From Eudorina sp. 2006-703-Eu-15 (lineage: Eukaryota > Chlorophyta > Chlorophyceae > Chlamydomonadales > Volvocaceae), in the NCBI GenBank assembly GCA_003117195.1, contig BDSI01000007.1:744001-808000 (forward strand): a DNA stretch of 64,000 nt. The letters are read 5' to 3'. The translations under genes were made by a program, and so were the position numbers. Below, piece after piece: positions 44,770-59,511 of the stretch. The notes beneath the pieces were generated by a model. That model did no database searches, had not been told where the DNA came from, and saw only the letters and a list, made by a program, of their open reading frames with translations. Positions within the stretch are counted from its first letter, which is position 1, and every line of letters starts with the position of its first letter.

Positions 44770-47700
44770 TCACCCCGCGCCGTACCGGCGCCTGCCGTTA
44801 TTTAATCGTGCGCCGGCATGCCGTGATTCCCCACTGCCGCCGCCGTCCGGTTCGCGATGCAGTACCCCACGTGCGTCCACCCCCCGGTCGTCGATGTCAC
44901 CCGCATCTTCATCCTCCGACCATGCCTCAGCAGCCGGTTCCCGGCCCCCCCGGCCCTCCGGTTCATCAATCCAGCCCCCTCGGCCTTCGCCCGCGAGCTG
45001 CAGGTCCCAGCCCCGGCCGCGACCGCGCTGCCGCTCCCAACGTGGTGACTGGTCGCGGTCCCGCATCTCCGGCTCCGGCTGTCGCTGCCCCGGCGCCCCC
45101 TGCTGGTCCTGCTCCTCTGCGAAGAACACGTCGTCTACGTAGGCCATGACGCGGCTCTGCTTGAGCCGCAACATCTTGAGCCGGGCCTGCAGCGCCTCCA
45201 GCTCCGCCTGGTAGCGCGCCTGAGCTGCGTCCAGGTCCGCGGCGCAGCGGGCCTCCAGCAGCCCCATCTGTCGGTCGGTCGGTCGGTCGGCGGGCGGGTC
45301 AACAGGACCGGCAAGGGCGGCGGGATCTGTCAGGAGGAGCCGCGGATGCGGACAGGGCCCGCACGTTAGTCCCGTCCCATCCCAGCATTCATAGGAAAGT
45401 CCCGCTGACGGCTGTCAAGGCTGTCAGCTATAGACCGTAATCTCGCAACGCGTGTTGACGGTATCAGCAGACCGCAGACAAACCTTCAATGCCAGTCAGC
45501 CCCACGAGGCTGCAGGTAATCTCTGGTGCAGGAGGCCGCCCAGGATGGCACCCATTTCGATTTGGGCAGCCGAACTAGTTCCCACGGGCCAAATAACCAG
45601 CAGAATCTGCACCCGCCGTAACCCAACAACCGGCCCATGGGATTTGCCCTTTCGTGAGTCAGGGTCCACTGGCCACGATCCACACCCCGGGGCGTGTCCA
45701 CGCACCTCTCGCTGGTGCACCAGTGCTGCCTCCTGCAGCTGCTGGCTCAGCAATGCCAGGCGTCCCGCGGCCTCCTCCGCCGCTGCCGTGGCGGCGGCGG
45801 CGCTGCGGCGGGCCTCGTCCGCGGCGCCTTCCGCTGCGGCGCGAGCTGCCTTGTGCGCCTCCAATGCGCTGCGGCCGGGGGAGCAGTGGAAAGAGAGCGT
45901 TCACGGCCAGGCAGCTGGGGTCAGGTGACCTGTGGAAGGAAGGCCCGGCCTCGTCCATGTTGCTTTGATCGCTGCTGGCCAGCCGGCCAAATGTTGTAAA
46001 AAAAGATGTGCCTGGGCCGCTACCAATTCGAGGGGGGCCCTGGCTGCAAGAGGGCGGAACGGGCAAGGCGGACAGCGCATCGAGAAACAGCGTGACTGCC
46101 AGCATCGCGCCCGCGGCCCCGTCAGCCCACCTGGTGAGCGCGTCTATCTCCACCTCCACGCCCGCCGCCGCCGCCTGCGCCCCGCTGAGCTGCTGCCTCA
46201 GCGCCACGCACTCCGCCTGCAGGCTGTCCCGCTCCTCAGAGACGTGCTCCAACCGGGCGCGCAGCGACTCCAGGGCCAGGGCCTGGCGGTCGTTCGCGCA
46301 GGTAGTAAGGGCGGAGAATGTGAGCGGTTGGGGTCGCCGTATCCACGTGCGCGGCATGTCACATGCCGTCCCAGAGCCGAGAAACCTTGCAGCCCGGTCT
46401 TTGCCTCCCGGAGCCCGGGACTGCCGTAGAGCCACGTCGCCGTCCCCTCCCCATGTACAAACAATCATACATGGACATAAGCGTGTCGTCGCAAGGGCTT
46501 TGGCCTTCGCACGGGTCCGTGAATGGAAGGGGTCAGGGTTACCGCACGCGGCAGCCGCATGGCGTCCCCTCCTGCGCGCATGCGCCACCACGCCCCGTGG
46601 TGCCGCTGCCCACCCACCCGCTCGCTGTCGTGCTGGCTGGCGTACTGCTCGAGCTGCTCCGCCTGTGTGGCCAGACGCTGACGGCATTCGCAGAGCTTGG
46701 CCTCTAGCTCAGCCGTCGCTGCTTCTGTTTTGGGGGGGGGGGCGCGGGAGTGAATGGTGGATGGCAAGGACAGCGGTGTGCCATGCGCCGTGCGCTTTCC
46801 ACGTCGCTCGAATTGATTGGGATTTTGCGGCAGCCTTGACGCCAGACCTGCGCACGGGATAAGCCCCCGCAAGACCGTGATGGCAACCCGATCCGTACGG
46901 TGCCGGGCCCTCTCCAATCCGGTCCGAAAAGTTCGTACCATACATTCCTGACATGCTCCGAACAAATGCCATTGACCGCAACTAGGAATCCGAACTTGAC
47001 CCACCCACCGTGCTCCTTCGCCGCCGCCTCCGCCTGGGCGTCCTTCTCCGCCAGGTCCTGCTTGGCCCGCTCCAGCTCCTGGGTGACCGCGTACACCTGC
47101 CGGGGGATTCATGGGATTAAGACTTGAGAAAGACTTGAGAGAGGGCGGGGGCTGGGGCGTGCACATGCGCGTCAGGGTTCAAGAAGAGACACGCGTGACA
47201 GCGTGAGGGTTCAGGCAGGGCACGTCTGTTGTCCGTGTGAAACAGAGGCAAAGCGGTGATGTCATGTCAGGATTGCGGAGGTCTCGACACAAGTTACGCC
47301 TCCCGAATGCCACTCCAGCATGTTATGCGTGCGCACGCCAATTCCACGCCCAGCCAGCCAGCCAGCCGGCGAGGTACCCACGGGCGCCGGTAAGAGAACC
47401 GACACCGGGGACCCCGGGTATAGGCGGTCCCCACCAAATGCCACATCGCTGGGCCCCTGGATCGTGCCCACCTGCTTGAGGTACTGCGCGCTCTTGGCCA
47501 GCGCCTCTGCGGCCTGCTCCTCGGTGCGCTGCAGCTCCTCCTCCAGCTCGTTGACCTGGCACCGCGCCTCGTCCAACGCGGACTGCGCGGCACAGCCCCG
47601 CGCGGAACACGTACAATCGCGGCACGGTTGACCCAAAGGTATGCTCCGGGCCAGGTGAGCTCCGTTACGTTGAAAAGGGTCGGGTTTACTTGCCAAGGCG

Positions 47701-50700
47701 GCTTGCAAGAGCAAGGGCGCGTTCGGTGTGTCTCGTGAGGCAGGTGTGCAGGGGTGGTACATGATGCAGGACGACGGTCCCAACCCACCTCCAGTTCCAC
47801 CGCCGCTGCAACTCGCTGCAGCGCCGCATCCCGCTCCCTCTTCGCCTCCTCCAGCGCCCCGTCGACCTCCCCGCGGGCCTTACGCACCGCCGCCTCCGCC
47901 TCCTGGCGCGCCGCCTCCGCCGCCAGCTCGCCCTCGCGCCGCGCCGCCGCGGCGGTCAGCTCGCCCTCCCGTCGCGCGGCCGCGACCGCCAGCTCGCACT
48001 CGCGCCGCGCCTGCTCCGCCGCGAGCTCGCCGGCCCGCCGCGCGTCCGCGACCGCCCGCTCACACAGCTCCCGCTCCCTCTGGAGCGTCAGCGCGTGGTC
48101 CTGGATGGATGGCGGCAGACAGGTCCGCTCGGGTCCGTTGGTCGAGACGGGTTTGGTTCCCTGCGTTGCTCCTGGCTGCATTTCACTCTCTGCTATGAAG
48201 GTACCGGTATGTATCGTTGGTAAGTATGTGTCGCCGGGCTGGGTGTGTCTGGGTTGGTTCCACTTCAACCCCCTGACTCCCGACTCGTCCGCCCGCCCTG
48301 ATGGATCGCACCTGGAGCTCCCCGCGCAGCGCCGCCACCGCCACGGCCGCCTGTCGGTCGCCCGCCTGGCGTCCGCGCTCGAAGGCCGCCGCCGCACGCT
48401 GCGACTGGACCTCCTCCGCCACTTCCTGCGCCGCCTGCGGTGCGCAACGCCATGGACCAACCACTCAAACACATACCACATGGGATTTCGGCGACAAGGC
48501 GGACCGACGCCAATCTCCTCGCCGGTGAGAGGACCGGGGTCGACGTCGACCGGGCTGAGAGAGACACGAGCTCTGACATCAGAGCGCGCGGTTGCCGCGC
48601 CTTGACCGGCGTCACCCCCCACCGGACCAGGACCACACCTTGATCGCCTCCGCCGACTCAATTTTCACCCGGGACAGCTCAGCGGCCAGCTCCTCCACCT
48701 GCGAACATACAAGCGACGGGGAGGGCCACACGCGGTCTTGCGCAGTCCGGTCGGGGACCCCCATCGACTCTTGATTTTGTCCTGACCCTGATGATGGCGC
48801 CAGGGGCGGTCCACCGCCCCTCCGTGGCATGTTAGAACCCCCTCCTCCCGCTGGGCCACGTACGGCACCTGCAGCGCCAGTCTCGCCTCCGTGTCCGCAA
48901 GCTGTTGAACCTCGGCGGCACGCAGCTCCGCAGTGGCCCGCTCAGCAGCCAGCGCCTCACGCAGCTCGGACTTGGCGTCAAGAGCGTCCTGAAGCAGCAG
49001 CAACCACGTACAGAAGCAGCCGCATCAGCAGCAGCGGCATCAGCCGCATCAGCACCGGATGTAGCCGCACCAGAAGCCTTGACATTGCCAGGAGCACAAT
49101 CAAATCAAAGTTTTGCAGGTAGTAACGAGCTAACGGCACAAGTCTGCCACTGCGTTTACGGCGGGCATGTCGCACCTTGAGCTGCTCCTTGGCAGCCTTG
49201 GCCTGCTGAGCCGCGGATCGGAGAGCCTGCGGGGTGAGGATAGGGCCGTGAGCGACAGACCCAGTAAGAAGAAAGGAACCACCGTCGCGGCTGCCAGTAC
49301 CAACTCAGTCATCGGCGCAGTGACGGAAACACAGACAACGTGCAGTGCTTCGACGTTCGTGTTGGCATCAACCGTGCGGCAGTGACGATGCTAGGTGGGC
49401 GGAGGTCGGCGCGCCCGGAAGCAGGGAGCGCAGGTGCTTGCCTACGCGATTGGCTGTTACAGCGGACCCACGGTGTTCGCGGCTAACTTTGGGTCAGTGG
49501 AACGCCGCGTTGGGGCAGCAGCGCGGGGCGGCTTCATGTGGTCCGCGGACCGTACCTCGAAAGCGGCGATGGCCGCCTGGACCTGGCGCTCCACGGCGGG
49601 GTCGGAGTCTGCAGGCACGGCGGCCGCTCCCGCCGCGACCTCTGACCGGAACTGCGGCCGCATGCATGCACGATGGGGTATAGGCGAGGGACGGTGGATG
49701 GCTCGGTCATCACCGGCAAGGTCGGGAGGTGCCCATATCCGGGAGGTGCACATCCCCGGCTGCTCGACCGAGCGCACTCCGAGGACGCTCCTGTGGTCAG
49801 GGACCCCTACAGCCCTCCAGCACGGCACCACACCTGGTGAGCGCTGCGACCGCCAACGGGTGCTCTGCTGGGGTCGGGTCCGTCGGTTCGTCTCTTATCA
49901 TAAACGACCCTCGTTGGTGCGTTTTGGCCCTCACATGCTTTCGCCCCTCGCAATCGTGCGCGCTTCGGGACCCGCATCCTGCTCCCGCACACCGGCTGGC
50001 GAAATTCGACTCGTGAAGCAGCGGTGTCAGGGGAGCCCCGCGCATTCCTGGCGGAAGTTCCAGCCCTGTGGCGCACCTTGGCCGCCGCGGCGCCGGCACC
50101 GCCCCGTGCAAGCGCTCCCTGCCGCCCGGGCGGCGACGAGCCTCCTCCGCCTCTCCCTCGCGGGGGCCCCCGGGCCGGCCCCACGGCGCCACCGCCGATC
50201 CCCGCCACCAGCGACGGCGCCACCGCCGGATCCGCCTCCACGTGCCAGGCCAGCAGCGGCTGCAGCAGCGCCGCATTCAGCCGCTCTAGCTGGGCGGTGC
50301 GCGTAGCCAGGGAGGCTCGGCCGGCGGCCAGCTGCTGCTGCAGGGCCCCCGCTTCTCGCGCCTGCAGACGAACCTGGTCGGCCTGCGGCGGCGGTGGCGG
50401 AAGACGCGGAGTACAGGATGTTGCACCTACCGGTCGAGGGGAGGCTTTGAGGCAGGAGGAAGGTGCCGAGGAAAGCGGTGTGATTGGATAGGATACAAGA
50501 AACACTGATGTGGCCGGGCGCTTGTAACTGGTGTCTGGGGGCCCGGGCGGCCCCAGGTCGCGAGGGAGCGCACGCGGGGGCCTATCGGCGGCCCAACCGA
50601 CCCGCGCACCTGCGCCTCCAGACGCTGCTCCGAAGCCGTCACCTTTTGCTGCGCCCGTTCCGCCACGTTGGCGGCCTGGTTGGCAGCCAGCTGCCAGTGC

Positions 50701-53490
50701 CGCACCTGCGACCGAATACACACGTGTACATATGAACCATACGTGAAAGCCAGCAAGCCAGGCCATGTTGTATCACGCGCGCGAGATGTCGCTCGCGCGG
50801 AGCAGGCTTGCGGATGACGGGACGGTGCCTTGGATCGCCGAACGGATGATTGCCGTGCACACACATACATGAGCATGCTGGTGCTGAGCTCGTGCGGGCT
50901 CGGTCTTTGCGCAGACCGGGTGGTGTGTGCGCACGCGCGGGTGTGGGAGGGCGGGAGGACGTGTGGTCGTGTGGTGGTGTGGTGGGGGGAATCTATGTGG
51001 TGGGTTAAAAAGAAAAACAGCTACCGGTATCGCTTCAGGGTGGGTACCCGCTGGGGGGTCAACACGGGTTCCGGCTTCCGGGTCTCCCGGCAATCATCAG
51101 TTCAACACCCGCACGCCACGGCCCCTAACGGGCAACGGGGAACATATGCATGCGAACTGCCAACTGTCAACTGCCAACGGTGCGGGCACCTCCTCCGCTC
51201 ACAGTGTCACCGGCTAGGGTTTGTGCAGGTTGTGGCCTCCGTTCCCACCGCACCTCACCTCGTGCGAGAGCGCCTCCTTGTCCCTGGCCGCCGCCGCCAC
51301 CACCTTCTGCAGCTCCCGGCGCAGCGTCGCAGCGACCTACGACCGCAGGCACGAGGAGGAGCCCTCCCATTGGAACTTCGCCAGGGCGAACAACCCACCA
51401 CATGAATTGCGCTGCCTCATGAATTTGGGTACATTTTATTGCTGCGAGCCCTCGCATGAAGCCCCCTCCGCTGGGCAAGCATCCTACACCAGGGACCATT
51501 TCGGGGGCAATGCCTTTCCGCCACACCTGCCGCTGCTGTTCCAGCTCCGCCATCAGCACCGCCTCGGCGCGACTAGCCCCTGCAGGCGCGAGAAAGCGGG
51601 GCACGGCCACGGGACGGAGTGACAACTCCTGTACGAGGCGCCCAAGTCTGCGCACGTATGCAAGCATCCCGGCACAGCCATCCCTTGCGCAACGGGGCCC
51701 GGTAATGGTCACCACCAAACGTCTATCAAATCTGCGCGCTTTCATCTGCGTAAGAGCTCTTGAGCTTAGGGAAGGTCTATCCTCTCAATCCCATTTGGCC
51801 GGCTGATGTCAGGGGCCATCGGGTTCGGCATGCGCTTAACCGATGACTTGGCTCTGGATCCTCAGACACGCTCTTGCCTGCCGCCCATGGGTTGGTCCCA
51901 GATCCCCTGGGTGCAGATCCAGATCCCGCGCCCGGCATGGCAGCCAGGCGCCCGGAATGCCTGCCGCTTCCCGTCACACACACCTCCTCGTGACGCCGCC
52001 GCGACCGCCAGCTCCGCCCGGCTGTCCGCCAGCTGCTGCTTCACCGCCTCGTTCACCAGACGCAGGTTCCCCAGGTCCGCCGCCGAGGCGGATCCCCGCT
52101 CCTGGGCGAGGGACACACAACGGCGCAGGCGCATGAGTTGAGCGCTCCGCGTCCTCCCGCGCAGCCCCAAGACCCACTTGGACCCCCAGTGGCGCGACTG
52201 AACATCCGTTACCCTCCTTGACCGCTTCCACGCTTGACCGTTCGTGGGCCGCATGGAGGTCAGCTGCTCCCTACTGCTGCTCCAGCGGTGGTGGCAAGAG
52301 CTCGTCCCCACCCCTTCGCCCCCGACCCACCTGCGGCCGCTGCAGCTCCACCTCCCTTGCAGCCACGGCGGCGCTCAGCTCGCCAACCTGTCGCTGCAGG
52401 CGTTGATTTCTGCATGTGTGTTCCATGGGCCGGCAGCGACCTCATGTCGTTCAGATGGTGGTTGAAACGGGCACGATGTGGGTTCCCCGCGCATGACACC
52501 GATTTTCGGCGCCAGGGTCGCAGCAAACAATCCCGGGTCCACATGCCGCCGCTCAGTGCCATCCCAGGTTGTGCCCCGCAGCGGCAGCAGTTCGCCAATG
52601 AACGGGATGCATGTTGCGTTGATGGCCCAGCAGGTCGGGCCGCGCACAAGGGCCAACGACTCGCACTCTGGCCCCTTCCCGGCTTACTCCTGTTGGAGTC
52701 CCTCCAGCTGCGCTTCCAGCTGTTGCAGGCGCCGCTGCTCCGCAGAGAGCGCCCCGCGCTGCCACTGCACGGGGTCACGTGGGAAAGGCGGTTGCTGCGC
52801 CGGCGCGTAGTCCGCTCCTTGTTGTGGTTGTTTGTGGTATGGCGGTTGCAGCGGTTCCTGGTGAAGGTTCTGAGGGCCCCATCCGCCCGGGGGTTCGGGC
52901 CAGCGGCCACGGCCACCTCCCTGCAGTACCGGTCATAGCCGTGACAGATTTGTAGCGCTGCAAAGGGACAATGCTGACGTGTGCGACAGGCAAGAAGCCA
53001 TGGAGGCATTCGCCAGGGTGCCCATGGATGGGTAGGTGCTGTGGCAGTCCCTGCCAACAGCTGGCGGATTCGACAGGTGGAAGCCGGGGGAGCCATAGCG
53101 TCAGTTCACGCGGCGCGCAAGGGAGATGGATTGTGCGCACTACACACGAATCAAACGCATCGGCTTACCTCCGTCGCAGTGTTGATATCGTCCCCACCCA
53201 CTCCTACAGCAGCATGGGAACAACGACACTTGCTCGCTCCAAAGGAATGCGTTCGAAACCCAGCAATTCAAGGTCGTGACTACAACGTGCACGCCAACCA
53301 TGTATCGGTGCGTACCGCTGCTGCCTGCGTTGCTGCTCCGTTGGTCATCGCTGTCGCCATTTGCCGCGACCGCCTCAAGCACGACTTGCAGTTGCTCCAA
53401 CAACGAGGACACAAGCACGGGATCAAGCTTGCCACGTTCATAGCTGTCTAGTGCCTTCGACACGGCGACGAAGAGAGCTCGTCGTGACTC
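44770..53490 (-). CDS. Long coiled-coil protein, about 1,000 aa in about 20 exons
   Basis: Not assigned to a named family. Minus-strand exons: 53490-53316, 52920-52688, 52409-52331, 52101-51984, 51579-51527, 51336-51259, 50705-50610, 50382-50077, 49651-49556, 49226-49176, 48988-48869, 48698-48639, 48434-48312, 48100-47789, 47582-47472, 47096-47009, 46724-46618, 46282-46131, 45868-45706 and 45267-44770. All joins from 52920 onward agree in phase. The join between the first two listed exons is unsure, and the true start (possibly the ATG at 53611-53613) was not fixed. Nearly every exon codes for heptad-like, Ala/Glu/Arg/Gln-rich helix. The exon at 48100 repeats ARREGELAAEA-type units. The last exon ends in a charged, Arg/Gly-rich tail. 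This suggests a structural or scaffold protein such as those of basal bodies, by inference only. Confidence 0.8.
49452..49475. repeat. Dispersed repeat A core, inverted fragment
   Basis: GGCTGTTACAGCGGACCCACGG is the reverse complement of the GGGTCCGCTGTAAC core, in an intron of the coiled-coil gene. Confidence 0.4.
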
Positions 53491-53613
53491 CTGGAAGGAC
53501 AGACGGACCGGTGTCGGGCTGCGCAACCATAATAAAGAAGTACCAATATTGACAAATGATGCAACTTCTTGCCTCGCTTGACAGAGCCATGCTGCGGGTG
53601 TCACATTTGCCAA

Positions 53614-56466
53614 AATATTTTTTTTAAAGTGACAGCTGCAGGTTCACGGTCAAGGACATCCGGCTCAGCTGCTACGAAGTTTGTAACTGATAAATGCTGC
53701 TGCTTTGCAGTGTAATTGCTGTTGGTGGAGGTCTACCCTTCGCACGCAAAAGGGCTCCAGGTGCCCTGGGCCCTCGAAAAAGGTATTAAAGTCAAAGCAA
53801 CTTCTAGCTTGCCTGTTTCCGCTCACTATTGCACTGTACGAGCCCTCTATAATGATTACTAATAGGAAAACGCCCTTCCTAACCGGCAGTGTGTACGGGG
53901 CCGCTGCTGGCAAGCTCCTTGGATTTTTGCAGGACAGTGGCCTCTCCTCTATCGGGGTCGTCCGAGAAACACTCGGACGATAGGCGCAGCCAAGCCATGC
54001 AACATGACTGTCGTGAGGGGAAGCACAGTCAGGTGTCGCGCCTAGCTCAGCAGGGCTCAGCGCATGGTAAGGAGACATTCCCTGCGACCATGCTGCCGCA
54101 GTGTGCCACCGACTGCGGATTGACTGTGGCACGTACGATTACCGCTGTCTGCGCTGTCTTCAGAAGGGATTCGTGGTCGTCATTTCTCGATGCCTAAGGT
54201 TTCCACACGCAGGTTCACGGCCGCGCGCTCCAGCCGCACCCGATCCTATCATCCTCTTGAACCGCATCTGTATTGGGTGTGTCCCTCTGTGTCGCTCCCC
54301 CTTGCCAACCGTCCTCGCCAGTGTAGCGCCGGCGGCTCGCCGTATGCTTTCAACTGCCTCACGTGAAGGGTATCTAGGGTATGAAGCTCGTTATATCTGA
54401 CTTGCGGAGCCAGTCCCGTACACCAAGGTGGCGTGGTTCTGTTTTTGCAGTGTGTGGTCAGGAGCCTGCGGCTGTCACCGATGACCCGCGGGGTCAACTG
54501 CTCCACCATTAACAATCATCTTTGGATCTTGCCTGGCGCGATGTGCGGTGTGGGTAGGCCATGCTGTAAGTTTTTGTGAGATGAACTTTAGTGAGGTGAG
54601 GTGCGGCAGTGATGATACAGCACATCGGAACCGGATAGGTCGGGATGGTGACGACTATGTACGGACAGTCACGTGTATGCCTTGTAGGACTTCAGTAACG
54701 GATGTTGCCGGTGCTGACGGCCCTCTTTGGGGCCCCTGGCGCGCGGCCTGTTGTACTGCGGAGTTGTGCCAGGTAGGGACAGAGGAGTTCAGGACGCTTA
54801 GTCACCGCAAGATTGCACAAACGCATGTCAAATTTTGGCAAATTGGTTGGCTGCGGGGCGATGCGGAAATGCGCAACAGGATGAACCGTATTCTGCCCTC
54901 TCCTGTGCGCGAACGCAGCCGGTTCCCGCCTGGTTCGCGTTATCCTATCCACCTTTTGGTGACCTACCCGGAAGCGGATGACAATGGCCAGCGCCAACCC
55001 AAGATGATGCTTATCTATTTTGTGTACTTGCGTCGCACCAAAACCCGTCTTCGCTGCTCATGGGCAGCGAGGTACGGAAAGCATGCGTTGTGTAAAGCTC
55101 GCCCTAACAGCGTTGGCGGCATAGTGATAATCCATAGCATCTGACTCACATAACCAGGTTATGATGCATTTTCACTTCATGACTATGAGCGTTCGACGAC
55201 AACGATAAAGACGAAGGCTGGCTAGATATACATCCTGAGCGAAACGACAATATACGTGCATAGGCCAGGAAAATGAAAGTGTCCTATTCATCATGCAATT
55301 TTGAGCGCATTCGCGTTCAAGTAACCGAGGAGGAAGCTAGACCATGGGAGTCTGTGTCGCTTCACCCGCTCGCGCGGGGCTAAGTCCAGCTGTCCATCTA
55401 CTGATTAGCAGCCTACATAGACAGGGGACAGTCCATCGCCGCGTCTTACTGCGTGTACTCGTCAATGCGGCCAGACGTGGGCCCTCGTTCGCCCACTTGG
55501 TCACTTGCTCAGCGCGCGTTAGCTTGCTCGAAGTAAGTTTATAGGCCATTCATCAGCTTTGCGTTTGCTCCGGAGGGCGGTCAAGTTGCGTTGCGAGTGC
55601 CTTGCATGTGCCCTTCCTGGTTCGCTCACAGGCCACGATGCCGGACATTTGAACAGATAAACGTGATTACAGACCTACTTGCACATCTGGTAGGTCACGC
55701 GGGTAGGGCATTCCGTTTGCTGCAGTCTCCAGCCGGGTTTTATAAGCAAATGTTTTTCGCGTGGGCTACTTCGGATGAGCGATGACCACCAAGAATTACT
55801 CAGAATTTTCATGCTTGAGCTCTAGGACGCGCGTTCCGGGTTCTTGTTACCCATCCTCACTCCACCCACCAGTCCGCTTCCGCGTAGAGTCATTTCCGCA
55901 TGCCGTCCCCCGTAACAATGGATGTTCCAGGATGTTTTTCAAGGAGTGGAACGCGATGACTTGCTTGCAGTAGCCTACTTCATCGGTAAGTCGGGTAGGA
56001 GAATGCGAAAGCCTGGTTGTCCAACTGGCGCCGCGACACCCATCCACCGCCTCTAGGCGCTGATACCGCCCCTCACCCTGACCTCCCACGCGAGCGCAAC
56101 CGCGGATTTTCCTCAGTGCGGTGTCCTCAGCCGGAGGGGCGGTGATGTTACTACGATATGCACCACCCCGTGCCCTGGCACATATGTCCACCCCGCTCGC
56201 GAGCTTGGAAGCACCCAGTGGACCGCACCCCGCGTGCGGACAGTAATAACCTCGCCGACTCCCTCCTAACGCCCAGGCTTCCGCGCTCTCTTCTCGCACT
56301 CCCATGCGCGGTACCCTCACCCTCCCGGCCCTTCACCGCAGCCGCTCCACGGGGTGGTTCCGCTCCCACGCCACATACCCTCCTCCCTCCACTGCTCCAC
56401 ACCCTTATCTTGCGTCTCGTCTCGCACCCCGCAAAACACCCCTTCCCCCAAACCCGAACACGCCAG
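53614..56466. other. No confident gene
   Basis: Lies upstream of the coiled-coil gene (-) and of the first recognised exon of the cyclic-nucleotide-binding gene (+), whose earlier exons may be hidden here. An open frame of 198 codons at 54548-55144 (+) shows no domain. A dispersed repeat A copy is at 54470-54520. Base composition is closer to even than in the genes. Confidence 0.45.
54470..54520. repeat. Dispersed repeat A copy
   Basis: GGCTGTCACCGATGACCCGC followed by GGGGTCAACTGCTCCACCAT and an AT-rich end. The first 20 bases match the inverted copy at 36291 exactly. Confidence 0.7.
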
Positions 56467-59400
56467 AGTCCAAACACTCGGAGGCGGGCGAGTGTGTGCT
56501 CAGCAAGGGCCAGCCGCTGGAGCAATGGTGCCTCCTGCTCACCGGCGGGGCGCTCCTGACCCGCTACTCGGCGCAGAAGGGGGCCGAGCAGTCGACCGCC
56601 CAGATGGGCCCCCAGGACAGCTGGGGGGAGGCGGGGCTGCTGCACTCGACACTGCCGCGGAAGAGCAGCGTGACTGTGGTGGCGGGGCCACAGGTGGGGG
56701 TGTCGTGGCGCGGGAAGGCGCGGGCGGGAAGGCGGGGAGGGGGGACGTGCAAGGGGGGACGTGACGTCGCCGTGACAGAGAGTGTAGAATTCGCGAGATG
56801 GTCGACGGCCCCGGGGTAGTTCTTCGTTCGTTTCGTTGGGACCGGTCTCGGTGAAATCTGATTTGGGCGTCATTCCACGGGGCCCAAGCCATCAGCAATG
56901 GAGCGCGGGCGGAAGAGATGCGGGGGTGAGGTGGGAAGGTGGCGTGAGGGATCCGGTCGGGAGTGGGGCGCTGCGCGTCCAGGCAGCAGGCCGCCCGCCG
57001 AAGAGACAGCAAGCCGTGAAGGAGCAACTGACCTCGCCGCCCGCGCCCGCTCCTGCATCTGTCCGTGGCACAGGGCTGTTTGACGCTGCGACTGCGCTAC
57101 AGTGACTACGACGCCATCGTTGATACCCGGACGCCCATGATGCTACTGCCGCCCGAGGGGACGCAAGGGCCGCTGGCGGTGCCGGAAGTGGTAAGGCCTA
57201 GGCCGTGGGGCTGGTATGGCTCGCTTAGGGCGGGACATTGGAAATGGAAACGGGAAGACGCAGGTGCGGAAACCCATTTGAGTTGCGAGCTCGCCGGTCC
57301 ACTCTCCCTGACGCCGCTGAACTGAGAGCGACCCACGGGCCTCTTTAACATTTGTCCGTTTGTTTTTCCGTTCTTCCGTATTTCCACGTCAGACTATGAC
57401 CCAGCGCCGGGCTGGCAGCATGGCCCTGCTCACCTGCTGCCTACGCCGCCTGGTGTCCAACCGGGCGGCGGATGTACGGACGCCGGAGGAGGCTTCGGAG
57501 CTGGAGCCCTTCCTTTGCGCACTGCCGGCCTTCAAGGCCCACCCTGCTGAGCTCGTGTCGCACGTGGCGACGGCCTGCCGTACACTCAAGCTTCCGGCCG
57601 GCAGCCTGGTGTACGAGTACGGCAACCTGGCGGACGCACACGTGACTGTACTGTCGGGGGAGGTGCAGCTGCGGCGGCCTGCGGGCGGGGAGGATGCGGA
57701 CGGCGACGCCAGCGGCGGCGGGAGTGCCGCCGCCGGCGGCAGTGGTGCTGCTGCTGCGGCGGCGGCATCGTCAGCGGCGGGGCCTGGCGGCGCCGCGGCG
57801 GCGGCGGCGGGCGGGGCGCTGGTACGGCCCGTACCGCCGCCGGGGACGAAGCCGGGGTCCTCTGGACCGGAGGCGGCGGAGTCCTCGGGGGCCCGGCTGG
57901 ACATTCGGGCGAGGTTGAGGAGGGAGAGGGAAGGTGAGTGCGGCGGGTGGGTAGTGTAGGGCATCGGTAAAACACATCGAAGCTGCGCTGCTGCCAGAGC
58001 CGAGTCCGCCGGGGCCGTGGTGCGACCCTAGGCCGGCCTCCCCCCTCTGAAGCTACCATTGACTCCCGTCCGCACTGCGTCACGCGTCCCGTTTCTCTGC
58101 TCCGCCCCTGCCTCACCTGGCCGGCCCTCCTCCCCCGTGGCCGCACGGGCATCTCCCTCCGAAACCAAATCCCAACCCCTCCCCCCAGCCCGCAAGATCA
58201 TGCAGCGGCAGCTTGACGAGTACGTGTCCCGCATGGAGGTGGACTCCCCGCGGGGCACCAGCCCGCGGACGTCCGGTGTCATCAAAGACCCCAGCAGCAA
58301 CAGCCACGTGGATTGGACCCGGGTCTTCATGCAGAAGGTACGGCAGACGTACCTGCGGTACGGCGGACGTACCCGCGGTACGGCGGTAGTACAACCGACA
58401 GCGGGCAGGGGACCGGGGCGGGTGTCCACGGGTTGGGTTCCGGTATGTGGTTGACTGTTAGAAGCCCCACGGCGGTTCGAGTCTTCCTCCGGCACTCAGG
58501 CCCTCAGGCCCTCAGGCCCTGGCTCGGGCAGCAGTGCAGCTCCAAATACCGTGTGTCTACCAATTTCCTGTACAGAGATCCTGGTACAGTTGATTCTTCA
58601 CCGGACCTTTGCTCTGGCAGTAGCTCAGTTTGAACTTGTCTACCAATTTCCTATACCCCGCCCACCCGCCCCGCTACCCCCCCCCCCGGCGCGGCCTCCC
58701 TCCCGCCCTCAGGCCATGCGCACCGTGGAGCCGGTGTGGAAGGCGCTGCACCCCGCGGATAAGGCCCACAAGCGGCGTCCCACGGGTGCTGATGCGGGCT
58801 TCGACATGTCGCTGGACGGCGGGGATGGGCCCATCACCGGTGCGGCGGGCGGCGGGCGTGGGGGCGTGCGGCGGGCGGCGGGCGTGGGGGTGTGCGGCGG
58901 GCGGCGGGCGTGGGGGTTGCGGCGGGCGGCGGGCGTGGGGGGTGCGGCGGGCGTGGGGGGTATAGGAAATTGGTAGACATACTTAACACTGCGTTGCTGC
59001 CAGAGCGAATATCCGATAGAGCGGGCGTGGGGGGTGCGGCGGTTCATCCGGGAAGAAACGGAGAATCCGCCCTTTCCGCCCCGGCAACCGGCTGCTGCGC
59101 CCGTGCTGCTCAGAACAAACATCTCATGGGAATCGTCGAGCAAGCCGTCACTCCCTCATCTGCCCTTATCGGTGGTATGTAGCTATGTATTCGTCGCCGG
59201 GCTGTGAGTGCCCTTGGGCCTTTGTTGCGCTTTGAGCTGCGTGTTCCTGATGGTTCTGGAGACCAGCATGGCAGCGCGCTTGCTCATGTGCGGCACTATC
59301 TCGATTCCCGATTAACCAACGAGTGATCACCCGGCCCGGCCTGACCTGGACGCAGAAGTGGCGCAGCTGCTTGGGCCGGCAGCCGCCAAGGCCTACTACC

Positions 59401-59480
59401 GCGGGCTGCAGAGCCAGGGCTACTCGGACTCGGACTCGCCGCCGTCGCCCGTCCGCCCCAAGCCCAGCGAGGCCGACGGC

Positions 59481-59511
<31 letters not shown>
